Below are positions 43,982-53,368 of a stretch of DNA of 64,000 nt, one piece after another. The position numbers and the translations under genes were made by a program. The stretch is from Halopseudomonas sp002296055. GTDB lineage: Bacteria; Pseudomonadota; Gammaproteobacteria; Pseudomonadales; Pseudomonadaceae. Each line of letters begins with the position of its first letter. Positions within the stretch are counted from its first letter, which is position 1. The notes beneath the pieces were generated by a model, which saw nothing but the letters and a program-made list of their open reading frames with translations, did not search any database and was not told the DNA's origin. Where the stretch lies: the NCBI RefSeq assembly GCF_050876985.1, contig NZ_JBPAPP010000001.1; one strand, given 5' to 3'.

Positions 43982-45034
43982 CTAGCGCTCAAACCCGGCA
44001 AACAAAGCGGCGATGGCCGCAGGGTCCAGCTGGTCGATATGGGCTGGCTGCCAACGGGGCTGCTTGTCCTTGTCGACCAGCAGGGCGCGTACGCCTTCCA
44101 TAATGTTGCCTTTCTCGAACCACTGGCGGCCCAGATGCAACTCCAATGCAAAGCAATCGGCCAGCGGTAGTGCGCGGCCCCGGCGCAGCAGTTCCAAGGT
44201 TACCGCCATGGCCAGAGGTGAGCGGCTTTCGATGATGTCGAGGGTACGCTGGGCCCAGTCGACCATCTCAGGGCGCTGCTCACTCGCCAGTGAGGCGCGA
44301 ATGGCCGCGATGTTTGGCTGGCTGAAGTGCAGATCGATTGCCGGCTTCTGGCTGGCCAGTTCCGGGGCGGGCAGGTCGCAGGCTGGCAACTGACTGATTT
44401 GCTCCTGCAGGCTGCTGTCGTAGCCGTCAAACTGGTCCAGCAGCTGCTCCAGGGACGCCAGTTGGCTGCTATCCAGGCAGTGGTCTGCCAGTCCGACATA
44501 CAGCGCGTCGGCGGCGCCAATGTGCTGGCCGGTCACCCCAAGGTAGGTGCCCAGTTCCCCTGGCAGACGTGAGAGAAAATAGCTGCCGCCAACATCCGGG
44601 AAATAGCCAATCGCGGTTTCCGGCATGCCCAGGCGCGAGCGCTCAGTGATCACGCGAATGCTGGAGCCTTGCCCGAGCCCCATGCCGCCGCCCAGTATAA
44701 AACCGTCCATGATGGCCAACACCGGCTTGGGATAGGCGTGCAGGCACGCATCCAGTGCGTATTCCTCACTGAAGAAGGCATCAGCCGCGTCAGCATGGCC
44801 GGCCAGATAGCTGTCGTAGGTGCTGCGAATGTCGCCACCGGCACAAAAGGCCCGCTCACCGGCGCCACGCAGCACCACCGCTCGAATGGTCGAGTCTTCA
44901 GCCCAGGCCAGCAGTTGGCGGTGCAGCAGACGCACCATCTCCAAGTTCAAAGCGTTGAGCCCGGCAGGGCGGTTGAGGGTGAGGTGGCCAATCTGGCCGC
45001 GTTGTTCGATCAGTACCGGCGAGGTATCAGGCAT
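43982..45034 (-). CDS. 3-hydroxyisobutyryl-CoA hydrolase (enoyl-CoA hydratase/isomerase family)
   Basis: The 350-residue crotonase-fold protein has GERAFCAGGDIRS (CoA oxyanion hole), GGGMGLGQGSSIRVITERS and MPETAIGYFPDVGGSYFLSR, the latter diagnostic of the HIBYL-CoA hydrolase group. Length (about 350) also fits this group better than the 260-residue hydratases. It releases 3-hydroxyisobutyrate in valine breakdown. The start at 45034 follows CAGGAGCC; the in-frame extension to 45088 is unlikely. No other valine genes adjoin it. Confidence 0.9.
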   Translation of the reverse strand: MPDTSPVLIEQRGQIGHLTLNRPAGLNALNLEMVRLLHRQLLAWAEDSTIRAVVLRGAGERAFCAGGDIRSTYDSYLAGHADAADAFFSEEYALDACLHAYPKPVLAIMDGFILGGGMGLGQGSSIRVITERSRLGMPETAIGYFPDVGGSYFLSRLPGELGTYLGVTGQHIGAADALYVGLADHCLDSSQLASLEQLLDQFDGYDSSLQEQISQLPACDLPAPELASQKPAIDLHFSQPNIAAIRASLASEQRPEMVDWAQRTLDIIESRSPLAMAVTLELLRRGRALPLADCFALELHLGRQWFEKGNIMEGVRALLVDKDKQPRWQPAHIDQLDPAAIAALFAGFER

Positions 45035-45209
45035 GGCTTGGCTCCTGTTGCGGGTGTTCACGGTAGGGGAAAGGCGGAGCCTGTGCAATTGGTGTTGGTA
45101 CAGAAGAGTCGGTTGCTTGGCTATAGTGGCTGGGTACGCAAGTTACTCGGCTGCGCCGCAGCTGGGGTTTTCAGTGATGGGTGTACTGCCCTATACAAGG
45201 ATGCGAAGC

Positions 45210-47555
45210 ATGTCTCCACGTTTGCTACTCAGATCGGCCACGGTGCTGTTCGTGGTTATTGCCGCCCCGGTGCTGGCGGCCTCGGACGGCTCGGTGCTGC
45301 CATTGCCGGCCGAGCCGTTCAGCGGTGTTATTAAAGAAACCTTCGAAGGCTCGAAACAGGATTATCCGCAGCCTGTGAAGCCGCCTGAGGATGCTCCGAA
45401 CGTGGTGTTGATCCTGCTGGACGATCTCGGCTTTGGCCAGCCAGGCACCTTTGGCGGCCCGGTGCCCACGCCGTCAATGGATGAACTTGCCAATCAGGGG
45501 CTGCGCTATACCCGCTTTCATACGACTGGGATCTGCTCGCCAACACGAGCGGCCTTGCTGACTGGGCGTAACCACCACCAGGTCGGGTTTGGCACCATCA
45601 CTGAGCTGTCTACCGGTTATCCCGGTTACAACAGTTTGTGGCCACGTGAGACAGCCAGCGTGGCGGAGATTCTGAAGGATCATGGTTACTCCACCGCAGC
45701 CTTCGGCAAGTGGCATAACACACCAGACTGGGAAACGTCCCCGGTTGGTCCTTTTGAGCACTGGCCCACTTCGTTGGGCTTTGAGTATTGGTACGGCTTT
45801 CAGGGAGGGGAAACCAGTCAGTGGGAGCCGCAATTGTTCCGCAACACCACGCCCGTCGAGCCCGTATTGCGTCCGGAGCAGGGGTATAACCTGAATGTGG
45901 ATCTGGTTGATGACGCGATTGGCTGGATCAGTCAGCAGCAATCCATTGCACCCGATAAACCTTATTTTCTCTACTTTGCGCCGGGCGCTGTGCATGCGCC
46001 TCTGCATGTTAGTGAAGATTGGATAGAACGCTTCTCTGGGCAATTTGATCAGGGCTGGGATCAGGTGCGAGAGCAAACCTTGGCGCGGCAGAAAGAGCTG
46101 GGTCTGGTGCCCGATGATACGGCTCTCAGTGCGCGCCCAGATGAAATTGAGGCGTGGGACTCACTGGATGCTGATGCCAAACGCCTTTATGCGAAGCATC
46201 AAGAAGTGTTTGCCGGATTCCTGGCTCAGACCGACCATGAGGTCGGGCGCCTAATCGAGGCGGTGCGTGCCCTGCCCGATGGTGATAACACGTTAATCAT
46301 CTATATCGCTGGAGATAACGGGCCTAGCGCAGAAGGCAGCATCACCGGAACGCTCAACAATATCATGACCCAGAATGGTGTACCGGATACGGTAGAGAAT
46401 CAGCTGCCGGCTATTGACGAAATTGGTGGCCCAGCGCACGAGAACCATTACCCGGTCGGCTGGGCATGGGCTGGCTCTGCGCCCTTTCAGTGGATGAAGC
46501 GGGTGCCATCGCACTTCGGCGGCACACGTAACGGCATGATCGTTTCATGGCCGACGCACATCAAGAACGCTGGGGGTGTGCGTAGCCAGTTCCACCATGT
46601 GGTCGATGTGGCGCCGACGATTCTCGATGCTGTCGGGGTTGTTGAGCCGAAAGAGGTCAATGGTGCTGAGCAGATCCCGATGGCGGGTGTAAGCATGAAC
46701 TACACGTTCGCCGACGCGGATGCTGCAGGTACCCGGCATACCCAGTACTTCGAAACCGGCGGGCATCGTGCGCTGTATCACGATGGCTGGGTGGCAGCGT
46801 CGTTCCACGGTGCGCCGTGGCAATTGACCGGGTCCGTTGGCTTCGAGAACAACCGCTGGGAGTTGTATAACGTCGACCAGGACTTCAGCCAATCACACGA
46901 CCTTGCCTCGCGCTATCCCGACAAGCTTGCCGAGCTGCAGGCAATGTTTGACCAAGAAGCCAAGAAGTTTGAGGTCTATCCCATGGATGATCGCTTTGCC
47001 GAGCGAGCGGTTAACCCGCAGCGGCCCTCGTTTACTCAGGGGCGCAGCCGCTTCAGCTACGCGGCGGGTACCACGCGGATTCCTGAGGGGAATGCCCCGC
47101 CGATCTACCAGCGCTCCCATGTGATCACTGCCGAGATTGAGGTGCCTGAGGGCGGTGGTGAAGGTGTGCTCATAGCGACTGGCGGCTCGTCGGCAGGCTA
47201 CACGCTGTATCTTGACGGTGGCGTGCCGGTTTACGAGTACAACTTCTTTGGTCAGCAGTTCTATCGAGTAGCTGGGGACAAGGCGTTGGCACCGGGGCGC
47301 CACACCATCACGTTGGATTACCAGCAACAGCCATTGGAATCGCCTAGCGCGCTGGGCGGTACGGCAGTGCTTAGCGTAGACGGCAACAAAGTGGCTGAGG
47401 GTGAGGTGGCCAAGGTTGTTTCTTCACGCTTCTCCGCTACCGAGACCATGGACATTGGAATGGATCTGGGCGCTAGTGTGTCCAAAGTGTATCGGGAGCG
47501 TGCGCCATTTACTTATAACGGCACCATCGAGCAGGTAGTGGTGGAGCTGAAGTAA
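45210..47555 (+). CDS. Large secreted arylsulfatase (formylglycine type)
   Basis: The 781-residue protein has an N-terminal signal peptide (RLLLRSATVLFVVIAAPVLA), then a sulfatase domain with metal ligands in ILLDDLGFG and the maturation motif CSPTR (Cys109 to Arg113), where Cys becomes formylglycine, then TGRNHHQVG. A C-terminal beta-sandwich (about 610-781, starting near PPIYQRSHVITAEIEVPEGG) may bind substrate or carbohydrate. Function is hydrolysis of sulfate esters in the periplasm or outside, for sulfur scavenging. The ATG at 45210 is preferred over 45201 because AAGG directly precedes the latter. No formylglycine-generating enzyme gene is in the window. Confidence 0.88.
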   Translation: MSPRLLLRSATVLFVVIAAPVLAASDGSVLPLPAEPFSGVIKETFEGSKQDYPQPVKPPEDAPNVVLILLDDLGFGQPGTFGGPVPTPSMDELANQGLRYTRFHTTGICSPTRAALLTGRNHHQVGFGTITELSTGYPGYNSLWPRETASVAEILKDHGYSTAAFGKWHNTPDWETSPVGPFEHWPTSLGFEYWYGFQGGETSQWEPQLFRNTTPVEPVLRPEQGYNLNVDLVDDAIGWISQQQSIAPDKPYFLYFAPGAVHAPLHVSEDWIERFSGQFDQGWDQVREQTLARQKELGLVPDDTALSARPDEIEAWDSLDADAKRLYAKHQEVFAGFLAQTDHEVGRLIEAVRALPDGDNTLIIYIAGDNGPSAEGSITGTLNNIMTQNGVPDTVENQLPAIDEIGGPAHENHYPVGWAWAGSAPFQWMKRVPSHFGGTRNGMIVSWPTHIKNAGGVRSQFHHVVDVAPTILDAVGVVEPKEVNGAEQIPMAGVSMNYTFADADAAGTRHTQYFETGGHRALYHDGWVAASFHGAPWQLTGSVGFENNRWELYNVDQDFSQSHDLASRYPDKLAELQAMFDQEAKKFEVYPMDDRFAERAVNPQRPSFTQGRSRFSYAAGTTRIPEGNAPPIYQRSHVITAEIEVPEGGGEGVLIATGGSSAGYTLYLDGGVPVYEYNFFGQQFYRVAGDKALAPGRHTITLDYQQQPLESPSALGGTAVLSVDGNKVAEGEVAKVVSSRFSATETMDIGMDLGASVSKVYRERAPFTYNGTIEQVVVELK

Positions 47556-47573
47556 TTTGATCGTGCGCGGTGC

Positions 47574-47597
47574 AAGCCCTGATGGTTCTGCCATTGG
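47574..47597 (+). terminator. Intrinsic terminator of the arylsulfatase gene
   Basis: AAGCCCTGATGG pairs with CCATTGGGGCTT (G-U and mismatch in the middle), with a TTCTG loop and six T. Confidence 0.85.
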
Positions 47598-47645
47598 GGC
47601 TTTTTTATGCTTTTTGCAGGCCCTGAAATCATGAAAATCAGGCAA

Positions 47646-47685
47646 TAAAAAAACCGCTGATCGGCGCTAACCAATCAGCGGTTTT
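47646..47685 (-). terminator. Terminator of the tRNA-fMet transcript
   Basis: AAAACCGCTGAT (47650-47661) and ATCAGCGGTTTT (47674-47685) pair perfectly; on the minus strand the stem is followed by a long T run (TTTTTTTATT). Confidence 0.9.
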
Positions 47686-47690
47686 GAAAC

Positions 47691-47767
<77 letters not shown>

Positions 47768-47779
47768 TCAGAGGGCGCC

Positions 47780-47807
47780 ATTCTACTGATTCACGAATGG
47801 CTGTCAA
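47780..47807 (-). promoter_or_regulatory. Sigma-70 promoter of tRNA-fMet
   Basis: On the minus strand TTGACA (47802-47807) and TAGAAT (47780-47785) are 16 bases apart, followed by a GC-rich GGCGCCC discriminator. Such discriminators mark promoters subject to stringent control. Confidence 0.88.
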
Positions 47808-47843
47808 GCGATTGAACGAAAAAGATTTTTTATTTCTGCCAGC

Positions 47844-48713
47844 TCAACGCTGCAGGCCACGCAATCTGGCTTGAGGTGCGCTTACGGTACAGCGTCCGTT
47901 GTCGGCGTCGCGGCTGACGCAGGCCATGGCAACGTCCGGGTCGTGAGTGAAAACCAGGCGACCGTTGACCGCAATCAGGCTGTCGAGCAGGGCTTCCTTT
48001 TCCTCGATCAAGGTTTCCGGGAAGCGGTCGTAGCCCATGGTGATCGGCAGGTGTACCCAGGGCGCACCCGGGATCAGATCGCCCGGAAAGACAACAGGGC
48101 CGTCGGGCATGTCGATGATCGGGATCATCAGCCCCGGCGTGTGGCCGTCGCTGAAGCGCAGGCGCCAGTCCGGGCCCAGGGTGTTGGACTTTTTGCCGTC
48201 TTCGACCAACTCCAGACGACCGCTTTCTTCCAGCAAGGTCAGTAACTCGGGAATGAACGAGGCCTGGTCGCGCGGATGCGGGCGGCGCGCCCGTTGCCAG
48301 TGACGCTGGCCGGTGACAAAGGTGGCATTGGGGAACAGCAGCTGCGCTGGCTGGCCTTCCTGCCAGGCGCTGAGCAGGCCGCCAGCGTGGTCAAAGTGCA
48401 GGTGGGTTAACACCACCACGTCGATGTCGGCGTCGGTCAGGCCAATCTCGGCCAGGCTGTCGAGCAGGACGTGGCGGTCTTCGACCACCCCGTAGCGGGA
48501 TTTCAGGTTGGGGGCGAAGAAGGCGCCAATGCCGGTTTCAACCAGAATGTTGCGGTCACCCTCCTGCACCAGCATGGCTCGGCAGCTTAGCGCGATTCGG
48601 TTCTGTTCATCGGCGTCGACCCAGCGGGACCAGAGGGCCTTGGGGGCATTGCCGAACATGGCGCCGCCATCCAGGCGTTGGCTGTTGCCTTCCAGCGTGG
48701 TGATTGTGCGCAT
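47844..48713 (-). CDS. MBL-fold metallo-hydrolase
   Basis: The 289-residue protein has the metallo-beta-lactamase motif HxHxDH as THLHFDH (His104, His106, Asp108, His109), followed by the ligands FVTGQRHW, SDGHTPG and FPGDLIP. It resembles lactonase/ester hydrolase-type MBL proteins rather than RNases or glyoxalase II, but substrate is unknown. It lies downstream of the OprD porin, permease and acyl-CoA ligase genes on the same strand, separated from the porin by a hairpin. It may hydrolyse an ester or lactone to the acid the ligase activates; that is inference. The start at 48713 follows AGGAACGATCAGCC. Confidence 0.82.
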   Translation of the reverse strand: MRTITTLEGNSQRLDGGAMFGNAPKALWSRWVDADEQNRIALSCRAMLVQEGDRNILVETGIGAFFAPNLKSRYGVVEDRHVLLDSLAEIGLTDADIDVVVLTHLHFDHAGGLLSAWQEGQPAQLLFPNATFVTGQRHWQRARRPHPRDQASFIPELLTLLEESGRLELVEDGKKSNTLGPDWRLRFSDGHTPGLMIPIIDMPDGPVVFPGDLIPGAPWVHLPITMGYDRFPETLIEEKEALLDSLIAVNGRLVFTHDPDVAMACVSRDADNGRCTVSAPQARLRGLQR

Positions 48714-48744
48714 GGCTGATCGTTCCTGTGTGGGGTATTTACGC

Positions 48745-48771
48745 AAAGGCGGCGCAGTGGCCGCCTTTTTT
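48745..48771. terminator. Hairpin between oprD-type gene and MBL gene
   Basis: AAAGGCGGC and GCCGCCTTT form a 9-bp stem with a 6-base loop. The T run is on the plus strand, so it is weak in the porin direction; it may be a partial terminator or attenuator setting a lower level of the MBL gene. Confidence 0.6.
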
Positions 48772-48779
48772 GAAAAGGA

Positions 48780-50018
48780 TCAAAGGCTGAAGGTGTAGCC
48801 GATGATCACGCGGTTCTCGTCGATGTCGCTGCCGAAGGTGCTGCGGTAGGTCGCATTGCGCCAGTGCAGTGACAGGTTCTGCAGCGGGCCGCTCTGCACC
48901 GTATAGATCACGTCACTGTTACGCTCCCACTCGTGGTGACGACTATTGGCGACTTCGATATTGCTGCCATGGGTGTAGCGATTCATCAGCTTGAGGCCGG
49001 GCAGGCCCAGTTCGGCAAAGCTGAAGTCGTGGCGTAGCTGCCAACTGCGCTCATCGCGGTTGGCAAAGTCGTTGACCTGTACCAGATGCGTGAGGAAGGG
49101 GTCGGTGCCGCTCAGGTAGGCAAAGCCGGTGTGGCCTTCCATCTGCTGATAGCTGCTGGTGAACTTGTGTATGCCCGCTTGCCACGACAGGGTGGCGCTG
49201 CTCATGCGGTTGTCGATGTTGCTGCGGCCTGCGTCGCTGCTGTCGGCAAAACGCAGGTTCAGCGCCAGTGTGCCAGCGCCCAGCGGCTGGCTGTGATTGA
49301 GCACCAGATAGTGCTGGCGGTAGATCGACTGCAGCTCGCCGTAGTGATAGCTGAGCTTGGTCGCGTCGCTGACAGCCCAGGTGGCGCCGGCAAAGTCGAA
49401 GGCGTCGCTGTCCTGCTTGCCGGTGACTACCACGTTGCGCGCGCCGCCCTGTACCGGACGCATGTCCTGATAGTCGGATGAGTCGCGCAGGTTGATGGCA
49501 TCAAAGCGGCCCAGTTCAAGCTGCAGGCTGTCGCTGCCCTGTGCCTGCAGCCAGCCACCGCGGAAGCTTTGCGGCAGCAGGCGGCTGTCGTTGTGCATGG
49601 CGACCGGCAGTGAGGGAATCAGGGTGCCGACGCGCAGCACGTGCTCATCCAGCTTGAGCTTGGCGGTCAGGCCGAGCTCGCTGTATTCGTCCATGGCGCG
49701 GCTTTCACTGGTGTCGCGCTTGAGAATCCCGGTGCCACTGCGGTCCGGGCTGGAGTCGAGCTTAATGCCGAGCAGGCCGATGGCATCCAGACCAAAGCCC
49801 AGGCGGCCCTCGGTATAACCGGACTGCCAGTAGGCGCGCACGCCCTGGGCCCATTCATCGGCCTTGCTCTGGGCCGCGCCGCTTTGGCGAAAGTCGCGGT
49901 TAAAGTAAAAATTGCGCAGCTCGATGCGGCTCTGGGCGTCATCGACAAAGGCAGCGCTGGCCGGAGCCGCCATCAGGGCGGCAAGGGCGGTCAGCAGACA
50001 GGTTTGGGTCTTTTTCAT
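48780..50018 (-). CDS. OprD-family outer membrane porin
   Basis: The 412-residue protein has a signal peptide ending APASAAFVDDAQSRIELRNFYFNRDFR; that opening, the alternating beta-strand pattern and the terminal aromatic-hydrophobic strand (NRVIIGYTFSL) match OprD-family 18-strand porins. These import small carboxylates, amino acids or related compounds across the outer membrane. The gene follows the permease gene by 26 bp, so the two form an operon with an inner-membrane transport step. Substrate is probably an organic acid given the acyl-CoA ligase upstream. Confidence 0.92.
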   Translation of the reverse strand: MKKTQTCLLTALAALMAAPASAAFVDDAQSRIELRNFYFNRDFRQSGAAQSKADEWAQGVRAYWQSGYTEGRLGFGLDAIGLLGIKLDSSPDRSGTGILKRDTSESRAMDEYSELGLTAKLKLDEHVLRVGTLIPSLPVAMHNDSRLLPQSFRGGWLQAQGSDSLQLELGRFDAINLRDSSDYQDMRPVQGGARNVVVTGKQDSDAFDFAGATWAVSDATKLSYHYGELQSIYRQHYLVLNHSQPLGAGTLALNLRFADSSDAGRSNIDNRMSSATLSWQAGIHKFTSSYQQMEGHTGFAYLSGTDPFLTHLVQVNDFANRDERSWQLRHDFSFAELGLPGLKLMNRYTHGSNIEVANSRHHEWERNSDVIYTVQSGPLQNLSLHWRNATYRSTFGSDIDENRVIIGYTFSL

Positions 50019-50044
50019 TGTTGGGAGTCTCTTGTTTTTATTGG

Positions 50045-51421
50045 TCAGTCAGTGGTTTCGGCGTCGGTTTTCTGGTCTGGATGGGCGCTGCGGAAGCTCA
50101 ACAGGTGAGTGCGCTCAATCAGCAGATACAACACGGCGCCGGTGGCCAGGCCCCAGCCTGCGCCGTAGACCGCAAGCACCACGCCCATGGTGCCGGCCAC
50201 GCCGCGCTCGGCGTTGTTGCTCAATTGCTCAAAGCCGACCATCAGGCAGATGTAACCGGTCAGTACCAGTGTCAGCGACAGGGCAATTGGCAGCACCGGC
50301 TGGAAGAAGCTCACCAGCGGCAGCATGAACAGGGCGATGAAACCGGTGATCCAGAAGGTGCCGGCACCGCTGTAGATGGAATCCATCGCCTTGCGGCCGT
50401 ACTTGTAGCGCTCGGCCATGGTCGCGGCGACAGCGGTCCAGATTGGGCCGGCCAGGCCGGGGTAGGGAGCAAAGAGCGCGTGCAGGGCGTTGCGGATAGC
50501 GGTGATTAGGTGCACGCGGTCGATGTTGTTTTCGATCACTTCGTCCGGGCGCAGCTCATCGGCGCGTTGCATCAGTGACTGACCGACGATGATGTCGCCA
50601 AAGGCAATGATGTAGGCAATCACCGCGGTGGGTACGGCCAGCATGAAGACTTTGGCTTCTGGAATGCCGACGGTGAACGGCAGGTAGTTCCACATCTCGC
50701 CGAAGGCCGGCGAGGTGATGCCCCAGCGTACGTCGGGCATTGTGTATTCGCCAACGGCAATACCGACGACAATGGCGATCAGCATGCCTGGCACCATGCC
50801 GTAGTTGACGATCTTGCGCATCAGCGGCAGGCGGTCGGTCAGGCCTTTGAACGAGGCCGAGAACATCAGATACAGGCAGATCAGGGTGCCAAGGGTCAGC
50901 GAGATCGGGGTGTTGGCCAGACGACCGCCCGCGGAAATCTCACCCATCAGCGCGGCGATACCGGCGCCGATGATGATGCCGCCCTTCATCGAATTGGGCA
51001 CGATGCGCACCATCGCGCTGCCGAGACGGGTGATGCCGAGCACGAAGAAGATCAGGCAGACCAGCAGCTGCAACGCGAACAGCGCCTGAATGGCCTGCGG
51101 GCCCGGCTCGAAGTCACCGAGAAACAGCAGCACCACCGGAATCGCCGGGGTAATCCAGCCCGGCACCATGGGCACGCCGAGCAGCGCGGGCAGCATGAAA
51201 CCCACACCACAGACGACAACATAAGCCAGCGCCACGTCGTAGGGCAGGCCGAGGTATTTCTCCAGCAAGGGGATCATGCCGAGGCTGACCACAAACATGA
51301 TCAGCGCCTGCAGCATCTCGGCGGTTTCCCACCGATAGTGCACAAAGGGCAGTCTAATCTTGAATGGGCCACACGCCCAGAACGGTTGTTCAGCGCCATC
51401 GGCGCGTTTGAAAATATGCAT
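50045..51421 (-). CDS. Multi-pass permease, NCS2/SulP-like
   Basis: The 458-residue protein has about 12-14 membrane helices. The layout resembles the NCS2 (xanthine/uracil) and SulP superfamily, with a repeated inverted core and PNSMKGGIIIGAGIAALMGEIS and FGDIIVGQSLMQRADEL in the binding region. The nucleobase NAT signature (Q/E/P-N-x-G-x4-T) is absent, so it may not carry nucleobases. The start at 51421 follows GGCGGAGCTACTC. It lies between the acyl-CoA ligase (155 bp upstream) and the OprD porin (26 bp downstream), suggesting carboxylate uptake. Confidence 0.75.
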   Translation of the reverse strand: MHIFKRADGAEQPFWACGPFKIRLPFVHYRWETAEMLQALIMFVVSLGMIPLLEKYLGLPYDVALAYVVVCGVGFMLPALLGVPMVPGWITPAIPVVLLFLGDFEPGPQAIQALFALQLLVCLIFFVLGITRLGSAMVRIVPNSMKGGIIIGAGIAALMGEISAGGRLANTPISLTLGTLICLYLMFSASFKGLTDRLPLMRKIVNYGMVPGMLIAIVVGIAVGEYTMPDVRWGITSPAFGEMWNYLPFTVGIPEAKVFMLAVPTAVIAYIIAFGDIIVGQSLMQRADELRPDEVIENNIDRVHLITAIRNALHALFAPYPGLAGPIWTAVAATMAERYKYGRKAMDSIYSGAGTFWITGFIALFMLPLVSFFQPVLPIALSLTLVLTGYICLMVGFEQLSNNAERGVAGTMGVVLAVYGAGWGLATGAVLYLLIERTHLLSFRSAHPDQKTDAETTD

Positions 51422-51576
51422 GAGTAGCTCCGCCAGCCGGGCAAGACCGGGCTGCTTGTTGTTTTTGTGAAACGGCTTTTTATGGCTGGGCGTTACCGTG
51501 CGCTCACCAACCAACCCTGCGCTCAGGGCGCGGAGTTGGCAGTGGTCACAGGATTAGCCCGAGGTTGTACTGACGA

Positions 51577-53196
51577 TCAGAGCGCCTTAGCCCAGTCACG
51601 CAGCACGAACTTCTGGATCTTGCCGGTCGAGGTTTTCGGCAATTCGGTGAAGATCACCGTCTTGGGAACCTTGAATCCGGCAAGGTGCTGGCGGCAGAAG
51701 GCGATGATGTCTTCGTGGCTGACATCGTGGTCGCGGCGCCGCGTAACGAAAGCGCAGGGCGTTTCGCCCCACTTCTCGTCGGGGCGGGCGACGACAGCGG
51801 CTTCCATGACCGCAGGGTGCTTGTAGAGCGTGTCTTCGACCTCAATGGTGGAGATATTCTCGCCACCGGAAATGATGATGTCTTTCAGACGATCCTTGAT
51901 CTGCACGTAACCGTTGGGGTGGCAGACGGCGAGGTCGCCGGTGTGGAACCAGCCGCCGGAAAAGGCTTCGGCTGTGGCTTCCGGGTTTTTCAGATAGCCC
52001 TTCATCACGGTGTTACCGCGCATGAAAATCTCGCCAATGGTCTTGCCGTCTTTCGGCACCGGCTTGAGGGTGTCGGGGTTGGCGACCATCACGCCTTCAA
52101 GGGTGGTGTAGCGCACACCTTGGTGGGATTTGAGTTCGGCGCGCTCGTCCAGTGTCAGCTCATCCCACTCGCTGTGCCAGGCACAGACGGTGACCGGGCC
52201 ATAGACTTCGGTCAGGCCGTAGGTGTGGGTGATCTGGATGCCCATGTTTTCGACCGCGCCAATCACTTTGGCCGGCGGCGCGGCGCCGGCAACCATTGCC
52301 TTGACCGGGTGATCGATGGCGGCCTTGGCTGAATCCGGCATGCTTGCCAGCGCGTTTAGCACTATGGGCGCGCCGCACAGGTGGGTGACGCGGTGTTCGT
52401 GGATCAGGTGCAGGATCTTCTGCGGGTCGACGCGGCGCAGGAATACATGCACACCTGCCATCGCGGTGATGGTCCAGGGGTAACACCAGCCGTTGCAGTG
52501 GAACATGGGCAGTGTCCACAGATAGACCGGGTGCATGCCGATGCCCCAGGTCATCTGGTTGCCGATGGCGTTAAGGTAGGCGCCACGGTGGTGGTAGATC
52601 ACGCCCTTCGGGTTGCCGGTGGTGCCGGATGTATAGTTCAGGGTAATGGCTTGCCACTCGTCATCGGGCCAGTGCCATTCGAATTCAGGGTCGCCTTCGG
52701 CAAGAAAAGCCTCGTAGTCGAGATCGCTCAGGGCTTCGCCTTCGCCGTATTCGGGGTCGTCGACATCGACGACCAGGATCGGGCGCTTAATCAGCTCCAG
52801 CGCCTCACGGATGACATCGTGGAACTCGCGGTCGGTAATCAGCACGCGGGCTTCGCCATGATCGAGCATGAAGGCGATGGCTTCGGCGTCCAGGCGCACG
52901 TTGAGGGTGTTGAGCACTGCGCCGATCATGGGTACACCAAAGTGGCATTCCAGCATGGCCGGGATATTCGGCAGCATGGCGGCAACGGTATCGCCTTGGC
53001 GAATCCCCCGGCCATGCAGCGCAGAGGCCAGGCGACGGCAGCGCTGGTAGGTTTCCTGCCAGTTGCGGCGCAAGCTGCCGTGGATAACGGCGGGGTAGTT
53101 GGGGTAGACCGCGGCGGTGCGCTCGATGAACGACAGTGGCGAGAGGGCCATGTGATTGACGGCGGCCGGTGCAAGGCCTTCCTGATAGATGCTCAT
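51577..53196 (-). CDS. Acyl-CoA ligase (AMP-forming; AlkK/DmdB-like)
   Basis: The 539-residue enzyme has the ANL-superfamily motifs: YTSGTTGNPKG (P-loop, residues about 184-194), THTYGLTEVYGP (A5), GWFHTGD (A7) and SGGENIS with the C-terminal Lys in KTSTGKIQK. Its opening and overall length resemble AlkK-type medium-chain acyl-CoA ligases and the 3-methylmercaptopropionyl-CoA ligase DmdB; I cannot decide which substrate. AGAAGG precedes the ATG. It is divergent from a PAS kinase/FixJ-type regulator pair and heads a run of same-strand genes: permease, OprD porin, MBL hydrolase. Confidence 0.9.
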   Translation of the reverse strand: MSIYQEGLAPAAVNHMALSPLSFIERTAAVYPNYPAVIHGSLRRNWQETYQRCRRLASALHGRGIRQGDTVAAMLPNIPAMLECHFGVPMIGAVLNTLNVRLDAEAIAFMLDHGEARVLITDREFHDVIREALELIKRPILVVDVDDPEYGEGEALSDLDYEAFLAEGDPEFEWHWPDDEWQAITLNYTSGTTGNPKGVIYHHRGAYLNAIGNQMTWGIGMHPVYLWTLPMFHCNGWCYPWTITAMAGVHVFLRRVDPQKILHLIHEHRVTHLCGAPIVLNALASMPDSAKAAIDHPVKAMVAGAAPPAKVIGAVENMGIQITHTYGLTEVYGPVTVCAWHSEWDELTLDERAELKSHQGVRYTTLEGVMVANPDTLKPVPKDGKTIGEIFMRGNTVMKGYLKNPEATAEAFSGGWFHTGDLAVCHPNGYVQIKDRLKDIIISGGENISTIEVEDTLYKHPAVMEAAVVARPDEKWGETPCAFVTRRRDHDVSHEDIIAFCRQHLAGFKVPKTVIFTELPKTSTGKIQKFVLRDWAKAL

Positions 53197-53328
53197 GACG
53201 AATACCTTCTTGTAGTTATGCGTGGCACCGTTGCGAGTCGGTGCTTTGGCTGCTGCTGGCCGGTCCAGGCAAGATCGGCGTATTCTGTGCGGGGTATTTT
53301 ATATATTGTTTTGTATGAATATGGAATA

Positions 53329-53350
53329 TGCACCAAGGTATTATGGTGTA
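53329..53350. promoter_or_regulatory. Inverted repeat in the ligase-kinase divergent promoter region
   Basis: TGCACCA (53329-53335) and TGGTGTA (53344-53350) form a 7-bp dyad with one mismatch and an 8-bp spacer, in an AT-rich stretch between the ligase start (53196) and the kinase start (53369). It is a candidate binding site for the adjacent FixJ/LuxR-type regulator. Confidence 0.5.
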
Positions 53351-53368
53351 ATTACTATATGGTGATTG

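Noticed and set aside
53223..53234. Sigma-54 promoter near the acyl-CoA ligase start
   Set aside because: TGGCAC and TTGC are only 2 bases apart instead of about 5, and the plus-strand orientation does not suit the ligase gene.
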